This document shows, one piece after another, positions 11,321 to 22,527 of a stretch of DNA of 64,000 nucleotides. The stretch's first letter is position 1. Every line of letters starts with the position of its first letter. The stretch covers positions 310,001-374,000 of the forward strand of contig JAIXMO010000027.1 of the NCBI GenBank assembly GCA_025677825.1. The letters run 5' to 3'. The position numbers and the translations under genes were made by a program. The DNA is from Helicostylum pulchrum (Eukaryota; Mucoromycota; Mucoromycetes; Mucorales; Mucoraceae). The notes beneath the pieces are model-generated. The model saw only the letters and a list, made by a program, of their open reading frames with translations, was not told where the DNA came from and made no database searches.

Positions 11321-14300
11321 ATGGATTACTTTGCAAAGTTTAAAAAACGTATTGCCCCGCCAAAGGTACAGCCAACAAGTGCTATGCAACTTGCAAAGTT
11401 TCACAAGTGTTGGGAATATGTTCATGTAAGTATATACATAAGCGAGTCATCTTGTTATTTTTTTGGGTTAACAAGTAATATAATAGAATATATTTGTAAT
11501 GGATGATAGAAAAACAAATATGCATGTACAGCAAACAGAAATACCACCCAAGTTACGTCAAATGGTTGATTTACTAGTAGACGAAGAAGCTAGACAAGAA
11601 GACAATACAACCGGTGTATGTATGGAATACTTTTTAAAAAATGGCGTATTACATTATTTGGTTACAGTTGCAGAAAAGGCAGATTACCCAGTTGGTATTC
11701 GAGGTGAATCGATTCGTACAATTGCAAGTATGGTGGATTTATTAGATGATCGGTTTCTGGTTCATAACGCGGTTCATAAACCTACGATTAAATTATTAAG
11801 GTTTTGTGTGTTGGATGATCGTCAAAGTGAACTCTACAGTGATGACTTGGTGGATTTAATGTATATTATTTGTTCCAAGATTCATGGGTTTCCTGCCCTG
11901 TTAAATATCTTTTTTCATGATAAGCATTGGTTAACAACGCCGCAAAAGAGTTCTGAACATCATCCCTTGGACGAGAAAGTGGAAGAGCCTGAATATGAAT
12001 TTTTACTGTTCACTTATTTGTTACGGTTTGTGCATCGTGAAGGTAGATCAGGGGATTTTGCTCGTACTGGATTATTGTTTATTATGGAAATGGCAGCGAA
12101 TCAATTAGGTGATTTTATATTGGGATCTGATTTTGCCACCATTATGTCCGCTGGTCTTGGTGCTCTTTACTCTCAATTACCAAGAAAATTAATTGTCAAG
12201 GATGAAATTGATCAGATCTATGCTAATCCAACTAGTTTTTTATTGGGTCAAGATTCGATTGAAGCAATTAATGCACAAAACAACAATATAAGGTTTCCTG
12301 TGGGGTTAGGCGTAGAGTATTCTAATTCACCGGAATTCAAGTATCAATTGGATTCGTTTTTAAAGTTGCTGGAGTTTTGTCAAGATGTACTTACAAGATG
12401 TCCTAATTCTGAAATTTCAGCATCGTTGTTGACGAATGTAAGAACTATCTTTTTGGAAAATATCTTGTATCCTTCTATTTTGGAGTGCTCGGATGTAGAC
12501 GGGTCTTCGGTGGCAGTGATTAGTTATATAGATATTATTTTACAGACGATACAACAAGAGGATTTGGCAAAGGTGGTTGTAGGTTATTTAATGGACGATG
12601 AGGAGGAACAGTTGACCGATACCCCTCTTGTAGGTACACCTGCAGCTACGTCAGAGGAAGCACATGAATATATCTCTAGTGGTATTGGTAAAATCGATAT
12701 CAACAGCCGAAAGAATTTGACCAATGCATCATCGACACACTTCACACTCAAGGATTTAATCTTTAGTAGACTTAAATCTAATTCACAAACGACAGTTATT
12801 GCAACATTAAAACTTCTCAAGACGTTAATTAAAAATCATTGTCAATATTCACTTAAATTACTTTCTATTTATCCTGATAATTTAAAGAACCCAACTATTA
12901 TCTCACATCATTTACGTGAAGTTGAATTATATTTTTCGTTGATTATTGCTATTGATTCAGATCATGCTAAGGATGTATTGGCGTGTGGGTACCAAGATTA
13001 CTTGCGCGATGTTGAGCGTACAATTGATTCAGACTGGTGCTATCAAAATTTAAACCCGCTCCATAATCAATCACAAAGTTCTAGAAATGATATGAAGGAG
13101 ATGCCGAAAGCGAAAAGAAGAAGAAGTTTCAAGTACGGACAGAGGTACGAAGATATTAAACAAGAAGAACAAGAACAACAGCAACAGGAAAAGAAGAGAC
13201 AACACAGTTTGCCGTGCAACAAGGCTTTAACTAGACATCGTGTTCGATCTACAGATCCTTTATTACAAATATTGCTGAGTTTATTAAGTCATTTCTTTAC
13301 TCAGTCTTCCGAATTGAATTTGGCTTTGACGGGTGTGATCACGGCTTTGGCGCTTTGTCCTTATCGTAGTTTACAAGGTTGGATCTCGTTCAGTGAGACG
13401 GATAGAACCAATCGAGATGATATCTTGGTTTTAAATTCGAATGGAGGACAAGCAGAAGTAAACAAGACCAAGATCCGTAGTCAGGATATCTATGCTCACT
13501 TTGATTCTAGTGTACCTGTAGATGAGGATGATGATGACGATGATCGATCCGTTGATTTTGGAGCAGATAGAGAATCATCCAAGATGACGTCGCCTACGTA
13601 TTTTAAATCTTATCCTCCCTTTTTCACTTTGCTTCGTACGCTTACGCAACAAGTTGATTATTATCGATCTGAGATTCATGCTTTTGATAAGCTCTTGGAA
13701 GAAAGAAGAAATGCATTGATTGCAGGTGAAACTTCCTTTTTGGATAAAAAAATTATTACACCGTCTAGTTCACTTTCAACTGGTACAAGGAATACTGGAG
13801 CACAACAGTTGAATACAAATGGTATCTTGAATAGAAGACCATCTGTGTTGAGAACTTCGTTATCGACAGATCCTACACCGGCTTTAACTCCTTCTTCGTC
13901 TAGCTCTACCGTAGTGGGACTTGGAGGAGCAGGTCCACGTATCTCACCTAATCCTCCTCCTTTACCTCCTATCAATATGAATGTGGTGATGAATAATCCA
14001 ATGTCGCCGTTAGGTTTGCATATCCGAAAGACTTCAGCTATGCGTATTCAGCCCTTGTTTCCTTCGAATTTTGTAAATGAGAGAGAGGAACCGATTTTGG
14101 ATTTGGATGATGAGGATGAACACACGTTTGCACCTAAAACTGCAGATCCGTCAAGGCCTAAACGAGTAGATAAAAGTACAGAGATTACGTTATCCATGCT
14201 GTTGAATAATGTGGTCATTTTGGAAGAAAGTATTAAGGAATTAGTTGCGTTGATGCAAGTGAGACGAAGTTTGGGAATTGATGAAATTAGTTACGTCTAA
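11321..14300 (+). CDS. FHIP/RAI16-like protein (FTS-Hook-interacting)
   Basis: Two exons: 11321-11425 and 11487-14300 (972 residues). Joining the phase-0 exons gives ..KCWEYVHNIFVMDDRK.., removing a 61-bp intron; using the later ATG at 11499 would lose the conserved N-terminus. The protein matches the retinoic-acid-induced 16-like / FHIP family: an N-terminal helical-repeat region with IPPKLRQMVDLLVDEEARQE, YFLKNGVLHYLVTVAEKADY, FLLFTYLLRFVHREGRSGDF and LLFIMEMAANQLGDFILGSD, then a middle Gln/Lys-rich linker, a conserved late block (STDPLLQILLSLLSHFFTQS.., YRSLQGWISF) and a disordered Ser/Pro-rich tail. In animals and Aspergillus, FHIP joins FTS and Hook to link dynein to early endosomes; that role is inferred here. 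Convergent with SMU1. Confidence 0.82.
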
Positions 14301-14456
14301 AAGTAGTAATAATAATATATCCTTTTTTTTTTCAAAATGAATGTTTTTTTTTAATTATTTCAGAATTATGGCATGAGTGGTGTACAAAAATTCAAAACAA
14401 TTTTTTTATACATAAAGGTTTATTATACAGAGACAAAACAATTATTTTATTTTTAC

Positions 14457-16259
14457 CTATGGAGCTTTGAAAAAGAATACATAGCCAGCATCGTCATAAC
14501 ACACAACCACATTTGATAAAGGATGCCCAGCAACACCAATCACTTCATTTTCACTTACTTTGACTTTCCCAACTTGACTTCCTGTATTGACTTGAAATCC
14601 ATACATATAACTGTCTTCAGTGATACCATAAATGTATTCACCTTTAGGTGATATGGTAGCAGCGATAAAATCAGAGCCTGTCTTTCTATTGTGCGTAAAG
14701 GTCTTTATGATTTGTCCTCGTAATGACATGATAAATAATGTGTTGGTTTTGTTACATACTAGGTAATGTTCCAAGTTTTTGGGCATTTGTGTAATAGTTT
14801 GAACTGAGGCGTTGCCTAATCCACCCATTGGGTTTAATTGACCCTTTTCTATGTTTGGTTGTGGGTTGATTGTGTATAAACAAGAAGTTGTTTTTGAGTC
14901 CCAAATCTAAAAAATATTAAGTTTAGTTGCTCGGTAATAATACATTTAAGATTTTTTTTTTAATACCTTAACGGTACCGTCACTACTTGCACTTAGAATA
15001 CGCGAATTATCAGCAGAGTACATGACGTTATTTATAAAAGAAGTATGTCCACGAAGTTCTTTAAGCATCTTTCCAGATTTTAAACCGTGAATACGAATAG
15101 TTTGATCGTAACTTGCCGAGAGTATTTGAGAGCTATCTTTACTAAATACAATGGACGTGACGCCTTCCATATGCGCTGCGGAGATACGTTTTTGACATGT
15201 ACCTGATTTTAATTTCCAAATTGCGATTTTACCATCAGAGGAACCAGATGCCAATAGTTCGTTGTCGTGACTGAATTGAACACAGAGTACGGATTTATCC
15301 ATGGCCATTAAACTGTCTTTGGCTTGGTACGTTAAATCTTTTCGTAACTTGCCGGTTAAATAGTTCCAGATCTCGATAAATCCATCGACGGAACCTGTTG
15401 CTAGGTATTGACCGTTGCTGGAAAACGCAGCGCATTCGGCGTGGGTCTTTTTACCTGGGAATTTGATGGAGACGTACGGTTTAGATGCAAATACATCTTC
15501 TTCGGATTTTTGAATGGCGGTGGTTCCACTAAATATATCGTAGGTGGAGTCGGGTTGTAAGATACCTTGATGTTGTTGCCATTTTAAGCTTTGACCTAAT
15601 AGTGTGAGGAGTCTGCTGTTGGGCGCAACCGCTACTTCTTTTTCCAGTTCTAATGATTCGTTTCTTTTTTAGTTTTTCTCTCTTTTACATAAATCGGTTT
15701 ATTTTATTTTTTTTAAAAAAAAAATGCCTCTTACGCTTTGATATGTTTCTTCTTCTTTCTTCGGTTGTATATAATGATTGTTGAGGTTGATCTAAATAAT
15801 GCTCTAATACTTGATACCTATCGGGATCTTCTTCACACATTTGTCTTAGTACGTTGGATTTTCTTAACAATGTCTTTGCTGCACTGTACTCTTTACTTTC
15901 AATAAGTTCAAACCCAACCTGTGTACGCAAAATTAGTTTAAGTTTGTGTTTTGTGTTGTAGTGCGCGTTACCTGTTCATATAAATCAAATAACTTTTCTT
16001 TTGCTATACCAAGATGGTTTACTTGTTTTAATATAATATCCCATCGTCCATCAATTATGTCTTGCAAGAACTTTTCCTTGTTTTCTATCGCGTTTAAAAA
16101 TGTGTTTGATTCTTTTTCTAATGTTGAAAGTGAGTGATCCAAGTTGTTTTCACGGAAGAATTGGATTATTAGCTTGACAACACTAGAGTTTATTTATTAG
16201 TTGCATACTTGTTTGTTAGTTAAGAAGCGACCTTACTCTTGTTTATCTATAGTTGACAT
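14457..16259 (-). CDS. SMU1: WD40 splicing factor SMU1
   Basis: Five exons on the minus strand: 16259-16237, 16182-15972, 15918-15735, 15649-14967 and 14906-14457; 516 residues, close to the 513 of human SMU1. Acts in the spliceosome (with RED/IK in animals) at B-complex activation. Order: LisH-like start ([20 protein letters not shown]), CTLH-like region ([32 protein letters not shown]), a linker with [19 protein letters not shown], then WD40 repeats with [43 protein letters not shown] and [12 protein letters not shown]. The phases of all four introns agree. It shares a 134-bp divergent promoter interval with ORC2. The 23-nt first exon makes the start slightly less certain than the rest. Confidence 0.93.
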
Positions 16260-16393
16260 TGTTATAAGAGAGAAACCCTTGAAAGACTTGCTGAAAAAGC
16301 GGGAGGATAAAAAAAGAAAAAGTCGTGACGACTTATATATAACTTTTTTTTTCTTCTTTTTTACGTGTTTCTTTCCTTTGTTATAATTTAAAA
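16260..16393. promoter_or_regulatory. Divergent promoter interval between SMU1 and ORC2
   Basis: The two start codons (16259 minus, 16394 plus) are separated by only 134 bp, so both genes must be driven from this interval or from within each other's leader. It contains T-tracts and a TATATAA-like sequence (about 16335-16341). No specific factor site was recognised. Confidence 0.6.
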
Positions 16394-17998
16394 ATGTCGC
16401 TTCCAATTCACACACAAACAGACCAAGAAATTCCAATTCATATTGTTAGTTCAGTCAGTTCGAAATCAGCACTTGCAGAAGAAAAGATAGCAAGACAACT
16501 TCATTCGATTACAAAAAAAGCAAAGAGTAGTCGATATGTCGATCTTGGGTTAACAGTGAATAAAGAATCTAGCAAACAAAGCAAAAGAAAGACGTCGATT
16601 ACGGAAGACGAAGTGGACGAAACAGAAGAAACAGGAGAGTCTTTATCTCATTATCGATCGATACATGAACATGACAAAGAAAATGTAGATATGAGTGGGC
16701 GTACTATGTTTACGTTCCAACAACAAGTGAAGAAATCATCAAGTAATATGCTCAAGAAAGTGTTGGATGACGAACCTACAAGTTCAAAACGAACTAAAAA
16801 AACAACAAAAGTAGCTAAAAAAACAGTAGAACCAAATCATGCTAAACGACGTAGAGTAGAAAGACAAATGGAATTATTAAAAGGCGGTAATAGTTCATCA
16901 GAAGAATTTGAATCTTCTGAAGACGAAGAAGAGAAAAAGGAAAAGAAATCAATGTTTCATGATACAGAAGGTTATGAGAGATACTTTCAAGATCTTCATA
17001 CGAGTTCAAAGACTTCTAATAATACATTATCTAAATTACAAGTACTGGAACCGCAAGAATTTCATACAATCTTGTCAAATGCACCAGATAAACATAAACA
17101 GGAAATCGAAATCTTGTCAGAAATGCATAAACAACATTTTCCTCAATGGTTCTTTGAACTTCAATCTGGATTTAATTTGGTGTTTTATGGGTACGGGTCC
17201 AAACGTAAATTACTAAATGAGTTTGCAGAGAGTGCGTTAACGGATGGACCATTAATTGTTGTCAATGGGTTCTTTCCGTCTATTTCAATCAAAGATATCT
17301 TGTTAAAGATTACGACGGGAGCGTTAGGTAAAACAGTACCAACTGGACAGATTAGTGATCATGTTAAGTATATATGTGATTATTTTGAAAGTGAAGAAAG
17401 AGAATATGAAAGTCTTTATATTGTGATTCATAATTTGGATGGAGCTAATTTACGTAACGAACGTACACAGACAGCACTTTCTATGCTGGCAAAGGCAAAT
17501 AATATTCACTTGGTTGCATCGGTAGATCATATTAACTCTGGTTTATTATGGGATAATGTGAAATCAAGTCGATTTAATTGGATTTGGCATGATACAACAA
17601 CATTTGATGATTACTTGGTAGAGACTAGTTTTGAAAACTCTTTATTGATTAGAACTGGTGAATTAGGTGGGGCAAGAGGAGCTAAATTTGTATTGGAATC
17701 ATTAACAAGTAATGCACGTGGTGTGTTCAAGATATTGGCAGAACATCAATTAACTGAAATGGAGTTAGCTAATATGGAAGGAAAAGGAAACGAATCTGTT
17801 GGATTAAGTTATAGTCAATATTATCAAAAATGCCGTGAAGGGTTCTTTGTATCAAGTGATTTAGCGCTCAAGACTGAATTAACTGAATTTAGAGATCATA
17901 AATTGATTGCTACTAAAAAGAATATTGATGGTACAGAGTTCTTTTATATACCATTAGATAAATCAACTTTACTTAATATAATTGAACTAATTTTATGA
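16394..17998 (+). CDS. ORC2: Origin recognition complex subunit 2
   Basis: Intronless gene of 534 residues for the ORC2 subunit, which helps ORC bind replication origins and load MCM. The N-terminal third is disordered, basic and acidic (KRRRVERQ, SSSEEFESSEDEEE). The conserved AAA-like region starts near residue 195: GYERYFQDLH, FHTILSNAPDKHKQEIEIL, HFPQWFFELQSGFNLVFYGY GSKR, VVNGFFPSISIKDIL, LYIVIHNLDGANLRN, HLVASVDHINSGLLWDN and FNWIWHDTTTFDDYLVET, followed by the winged-helix C-terminus with FFVSSDLALKTELTEFRDHK. The Walker-like GYGSKR lacks the classical P-loop, as is usual in ORC2. Its stop overlaps the 3' end of the neighbouring RhoGAP gene. Confidence 0.95.
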   Translation: MSLPIHTQTDQEIPIHIVSSVSSKSALAEEKIARQLHSITKKAKSSRYVDLGLTVNKESSKQSKRKTSITEDEVDETEETGESLSHYRSIHEHDKENVDMSGRTMFTFQQQVKKSSSNMLKKVLDDEPTSSKRTKKTTKVAKKTVEPNHAKRRRVERQMELLKGGNSSSEEFESSEDEEEKKEKKSMFHDTEGYERYFQDLHTSSKTSNNTLSKLQVLEPQEFHTILSNAPDKHKQEIEILSEMHKQHFPQWFFELQSGFNLVFYGYGSKRKLLNEFAESALTDGPLIVVNGFFPSISIKDILLKITTGALGKTVPTGQISDHVKYICDYFESEEREYESLYIVIHNLDGANLRNERTQTALSMLAKANNIHLVASVDHINSGLLWDNVKSSRFNWIWHDTTTFDDYLVETSFENSLLIRTGELGGARGAKFVLESLTSNARGVFKILAEHQLTEMELANMEGKGNESVGLSYSQYYQKCREGFFVSSDLALKTELTEFRDHKLIATKKNIDGTEFFYIPLDKSTLLNIIELIL

Positions 17999-19577
17999 AT
18001 ATTCTGCAAATAAAATATGACTTTGGAGAATAATAAAATTTACGGTTTGAATCATTTCTTTCATTTGGTGTTCTTCGTTGCCTGCAACAAAGCGCATTAA
18101 TGTAGGTCCAAATACAACTGCTAGATTAGCTGATGTCATTTTATTGCTTATAGCATGTTGATGGACCCTATATATTAGTTTTTTTAGTTTATTTTTAGTC
18201 ATAACTTATTATTAAAAAAACTTACTTTTTCAAGTGTTGCACAAGAAATTTTATAGTACAATAGGTTTCAATTGGTAAATTACGAAGTAAACTATAAGTT
18301 TTATTTAAGCGTTCTTGTGGGCTTGTAAAGTTTACTAAATGATTAAATAGTAATAAATGTAAGTAAATTATCGTCAAAATATTTAAATTGAATAACTAAC
18401 TACTTTACACGTAAAGTCTTTGGAAAGAGCGGGTGATGGTAAATCTCTCAAATATAATTTTAACAGGTTTGTTATTACATGAATATCGTCATAATTTGAT
18501 AGTTTAGGTTGCTTATTTTCATTAAACGCATTTTTTAATTCTTTTACGTGACCAAAGGTACCCGACTTTCGGTAAATACCTTCTACATTTAACCCTCTGG
18601 ACTCTACTTCTCGAATACATTTTAATACAACTGATGGTATCACAGATTTTTCTAATCTAGCTTGATCAATAAGATCATTTCCAAACACTTGTAAAAAAAA
18701 TAATTAATTACTGTGTATATATAAATAGATTTTTTTTTTTTTTTTTTTTTTTGCACTCACTATATTTTTTATTTTCTATTGTACCTGTTTGAACTACAGC
18801 AGCAGGATGTAACAACGGCTCAGAAGATGAAGCAATAGGAATAGGATCCGATATATTTAAACTAGTTTCTTCATGATGTCTTTTTTTTCGACTAGAGAGT
18901 CGAAGACTAATTTGTCGAAAGATACCCGGTTCTTTTTTTGGATATTGTACGTTCTCGACCACAGGTGGTGTTCGTGCAGTACTAATACTAGCGGTAGGCG
19001 TATTGGATACAGGGGTTGAAGGAGTTAAAGAATAAGGTGGATCGACTAAAGTGACACCTAGAGCAGTAGGTTCTTGATACATAAATGCACTAATATGATT
19101 TTCTTTTTCGGCAATGGATCTAATTAACGATTCATTTTTATTATTTAAATCAATTGATTTTTGATGTAACTTTAATATCTCGGCTAATATTTCTTCTCGA
19201 ACAGTCGTTAGTTTGTTATTGTGGAGGGTCGAACTCTCGATTTCTTTAGAAAGTGCGTCTAATCTATCAACATAATAACTTTCAATCTTTTCCCAATGAG
19301 TTTCTCTATATTTTTTTACATGGTCATTTTAATTTTTTCATTTATATGTATAAAAAATAAAGGAGAGTTTTTTATTCAATAATTACCGGCTTTTTTCTAG
19401 AGGAAATACTTTATCCTGTCTTTTTGTATCACTAATAGGAGAATTTGAATGTAACTTGTATTTATATATATATTATCAGTAACCGATCTTTCTTTTTATA
19501 TATACATGTAAAGTACTCACAGATAAAGAAAATCTGCTTTTGTGCGGACTATCGTTTTGAGGATTTTGACAGATCAT
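17993..19577 (-). CDS. RhoGAP-domain protein
   Basis: Six exons, all phase-consistent: 19577-19521, 19454-19387, 19305-18761, 18687-18409, 18334-18226 and 18167-17993; about 410 residues. The N-terminal part has a coiled-coil, F-BAR-like look (ETHWEKIESYYVDRLDALSK, TTVREEILAEILKLHQKSID). A Ser/Thr/Pro-rich linker with a basic patch (LSSRKKRHHEE) follows. The RhoGAP domain covers the C-terminal 180 residues: IPSVVLKCIREVESRGLNVE GIYRKSG with the arginine finger, then LLKLYLRDLPSPAL, TIKFLVQHLKKVHQHAISNK and MTSANLAVVFGPTLM. It should accelerate GTP hydrolysis by Rho-type GTPases, so probably acts in polarity or actin control. The first two small exons are the least certain. Confidence 0.85.
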
Positions 19578-20133
19578 TTATGTATGTCGAAAAAAAAAAA
19601 GATATTAAAGGAAAAAAGAAAAAAAAAAAATTATGGTTTCTTTTTTTATATTTTGTCACTTTGAGAAAATTGAATGTCCGTAACCCAAAAATGAAATGTC
19701 TCCTTTTGAAATAAGAGAAATAACACAATAAGTTTTATTGGTATAGTGCTGTTCATGATAGCCAACAAATGAAAGATAGATAAAGGAAAACACTCTCCCT
19801 CCCCCTTCGGTTCGAAACAAGGTAAAAGCTAAGAATGATATAGATGGCAGTATGAGCGAGTACAGGGATAATTTCCACAAAAAAAAAAAAGATAGTAAAA
19901 TAAGATATAGCCTCACAGTACAGAGTCTGAATCTTCAAAAGCAAAATCATTCTATAGCTAATATATACGCATACTTGCTTAAACTCATTTTATCCATCAG
20001 TATAATAGATAGTTGTAAAGTAAATTATTGACTTTATTATAAACTACCATTAATTAGACAAACGGAGCCCATCCTATTATTATTTTTAAAAAAGAAAGAG
20101 TTAATTTTTCTTCTTGTACGCATGATATCATAA
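19578..20133. other. Intergenic
   Basis: No gene recognised; only short hydrophobic open frames in AT-rich DNA. Confidence 0.5.
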
Positions 20134-20620
20134 TTAATTTTTACCCGCCAAATTATCAGGATTTGATGCATTTTCAATCAGTTCTTTAACTTTTCTATCG
20201 GTACCTCTTCCAGCGCGAAGCTCAAATTTCTTATCAATTTTCTTCTTTTGAAGGATCCCATTATTTCTTTTTGCAACGTACCTGTATCTCTTTCCGATTA
20301 ATCTTGTTATTATTAGTACTTGGTTCAACCTTTTAAAAGGTAACCAATCTTACACTCCTTTCTAGACTCCAACAAGCCCCTAGGGTGTGGAAGACACTCA
20401 TTAGCGTATCTTTATTTCTAATAAGGTCTATGGTTTGTTCACAAGTAGTTGTAAAAAGTCCCTTATATCCAAGTACACCCATAACATCGATAAGGTTTTT
20501 GGTAAGCCTAAATGGTACGACTTCAGGAATTTCCAAGCCTAGACAGACGTCAAATGACATATTGAGATCTACGGTAATTATTTACTCTATGGGCCCTTCT
20601 TATGTCCAACCATGGCCTCG
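20134..20620 (-). pseudogene. ATR/Mec1-type PIKK kinase relic (C-terminus)
   Basis: Two minus-strand pieces match the end of a phosphatidylinositol-3-kinase-like checkpoint kinase. The upstream piece (about 20580-20333) has LEIPEVVPFRLTKNLIDVMG VLGYKGLFTTTCEQTIDLIR and RNKDTLMSVF, which is the activation-loop to FATC-proximal region of ATR/Mec1. The downstream piece (about 20328-20134) has NNGILQKK.. and KVKELIENASNPDNLAG, the FATC region. The final MYIGW.PF residues of FATC are missing, frames change between the pieces, and the conserved catalytic loop upstream is not readable. A further weak match to the FAT region may lie at about 21060-20830. A dead copy; a functional ATR must be elsewhere. 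Confidence 0.78.
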
Positions 20621-22527
20621 TTACACTGATAAAGTTTTTATCCTTAACAGAAAAGAAATATGCAATACCCAAATCTCGCGATTTCAGTTTTGCGGGTACG
20701 TAAAACTCTAGAGAGTATTGGGTTCTTGGTAGTCTAGAAGAAGGGGACCTTTGTCTATGGATGGTAACTAAAACATTAATATTATAAACATATTTTTTTT
20801 TGTTTGCTAATAGAATGGAATATAGGACTACCTGAGATATAGCAGACTTATGTCCAGGAGTTCATCAAAACTCTCTTGCAAGGGCACTCCCTTAATATAC
20901 TTTAAAATGAAATGGAACAAAATACAAGGGAGCAAAGGTACGATAAAACTATCTCTTTTGTAGCTTTCAGACCCTTACCTTTATTAACTAAATAGAAATT
21001 CAACAATATATCCCATTGTTCAGATATAGACCTGTATCGTTTATGGAAGAATATATTCTACTTCCAACTACAACGCTCTAAAAAAAAGGGTCTCGTATGC
21101 GAGAGGTAATTATTTTTTTAACACTAAACACAAATAACGCGTTGGCTCATAACATAAAAAATGTAGTAAAAATACTTTTAACGGAGAAACGCGGGACTTA
21201 ATAAAGCGTGGTATTGAAAATACGGTAGGTTGATTTATTGATCTTTGTCATAAATAAAGATAATAACGATAATTATATCTATCTAAAGGCGAAACTCTTC
21301 TACACTATTGAAGCAATTGAAGTTTCAGGTAGTGCTGCTAGTTCTGCATCTGAAACAGTATCTGGGTCATTCGCTAGTATTACTGCTCCTGCGAATACTA
21401 CACATACTGACACAACTGCTTCTAATAGCACAACCGTTTCTGCAGGTACAACCGCTCTTGCTCTTACGAGTACAGCTGCTTCTGCTCTTATTAAATTTGA
21501 TGCTAATTCTATTAGTAACACTACGGGCAGTGATAAAGAGTATCTACTCTAATCCATTGCACTCAAGAAGGTAATTACAAATTTAGGCAAATTAATATGC
21601 AATTATTCACTTTGTCATAAATAATAGTCCCGTGATAATTATTTCAGCAATGAGGACACGAATTTTTATTGTCTTTTAAAAAAACTGGAGACGTTAAGTC
21701 TGATTGATATTTTTGGCATCTGGTCTTTTGTCGGGGGAGTCTATTTCGCCTTTGGAAGAAGCAGAATTAAAGTTAGTATTGTTATATAACCTCAAACAAA
21801 TATAATTACTCATACTTTTAGAATAGGCTATAGTTATCAAAGATTATAGACTTTATGAACCCTTAATGGTCAGTACTTAAAATGATAAACCCGGTTAGAT
21901 ATTAGCCCAAGTGAAGGACATGTTAATGGTTTATCTGTTAGTACTTCCGAATTATTTGAAAAATCCAGAATTTTAACAGTAAGATGCAAGGCCTTATCGT
22001 TTATTTAAAGGAGGAAATCAGAGCTAAATGAAGGATACCAATGAGATTCTGAAGAGTATATTTTCTTGTCGTTGGTTGCGAGAGTGTAAGTTAAAACTAA
22101 AGTAAATTCATATTTATAATGCATTGGCTCTTCTTATCAATTTTATACACTTAGAATTGAAGACTTTGACTTTGGCTTAAGAATGATGATGAACAGGAAG
22201 TTATATTCTACGAAATATTTGTCTTAATGAAAGGCACAGCTGTGAGGTGCGTCTGGATTATAATGAGACAAAACCCTAAATTCAAGCGGGGAGATTTTTT
22301 GTTCAATTTTTTTTACTTCTAACGTTCTTAATAAAAATACCGAGTTTAAAGAGGACTAACAGCCTTTAAAAAATAAAAGTTAACTAAACAGAACTTCTTG
22401 TAAAACAACAAGTGTAAAAAAAAGGTCCGAGAAAAAAGAATCAGTTACACAGCATGTGCCGTGACTGGATACATCTGTAAGAGGGAAAAAAAAAGAAAGG
22501 CAGAACTTCTTTTCCTATTTTACTTGA
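20621..22527. other. Degenerate, mostly non-coding stretch
   Basis: Reads like decayed coding DNA in many short frames. The only longer open frame, 21238-21552 plus, encodes a Ser/Thr/Ala-rich low-complexity stretch (for example TVSGSFASITAPANTTHTDT) without a recognisable start region, signal or family; I do not call it a gene. Minus-strand pieces at about 20830-21060 might belong to the ATR relic. Confidence 0.4.

Noticed and set aside
21238..21552. Ser/Thr/Ala-rich frame as a cell-wall protein
   Set aside because: No signal peptide, no anchor and no recognised domain; low-complexity sequence in a decayed region.
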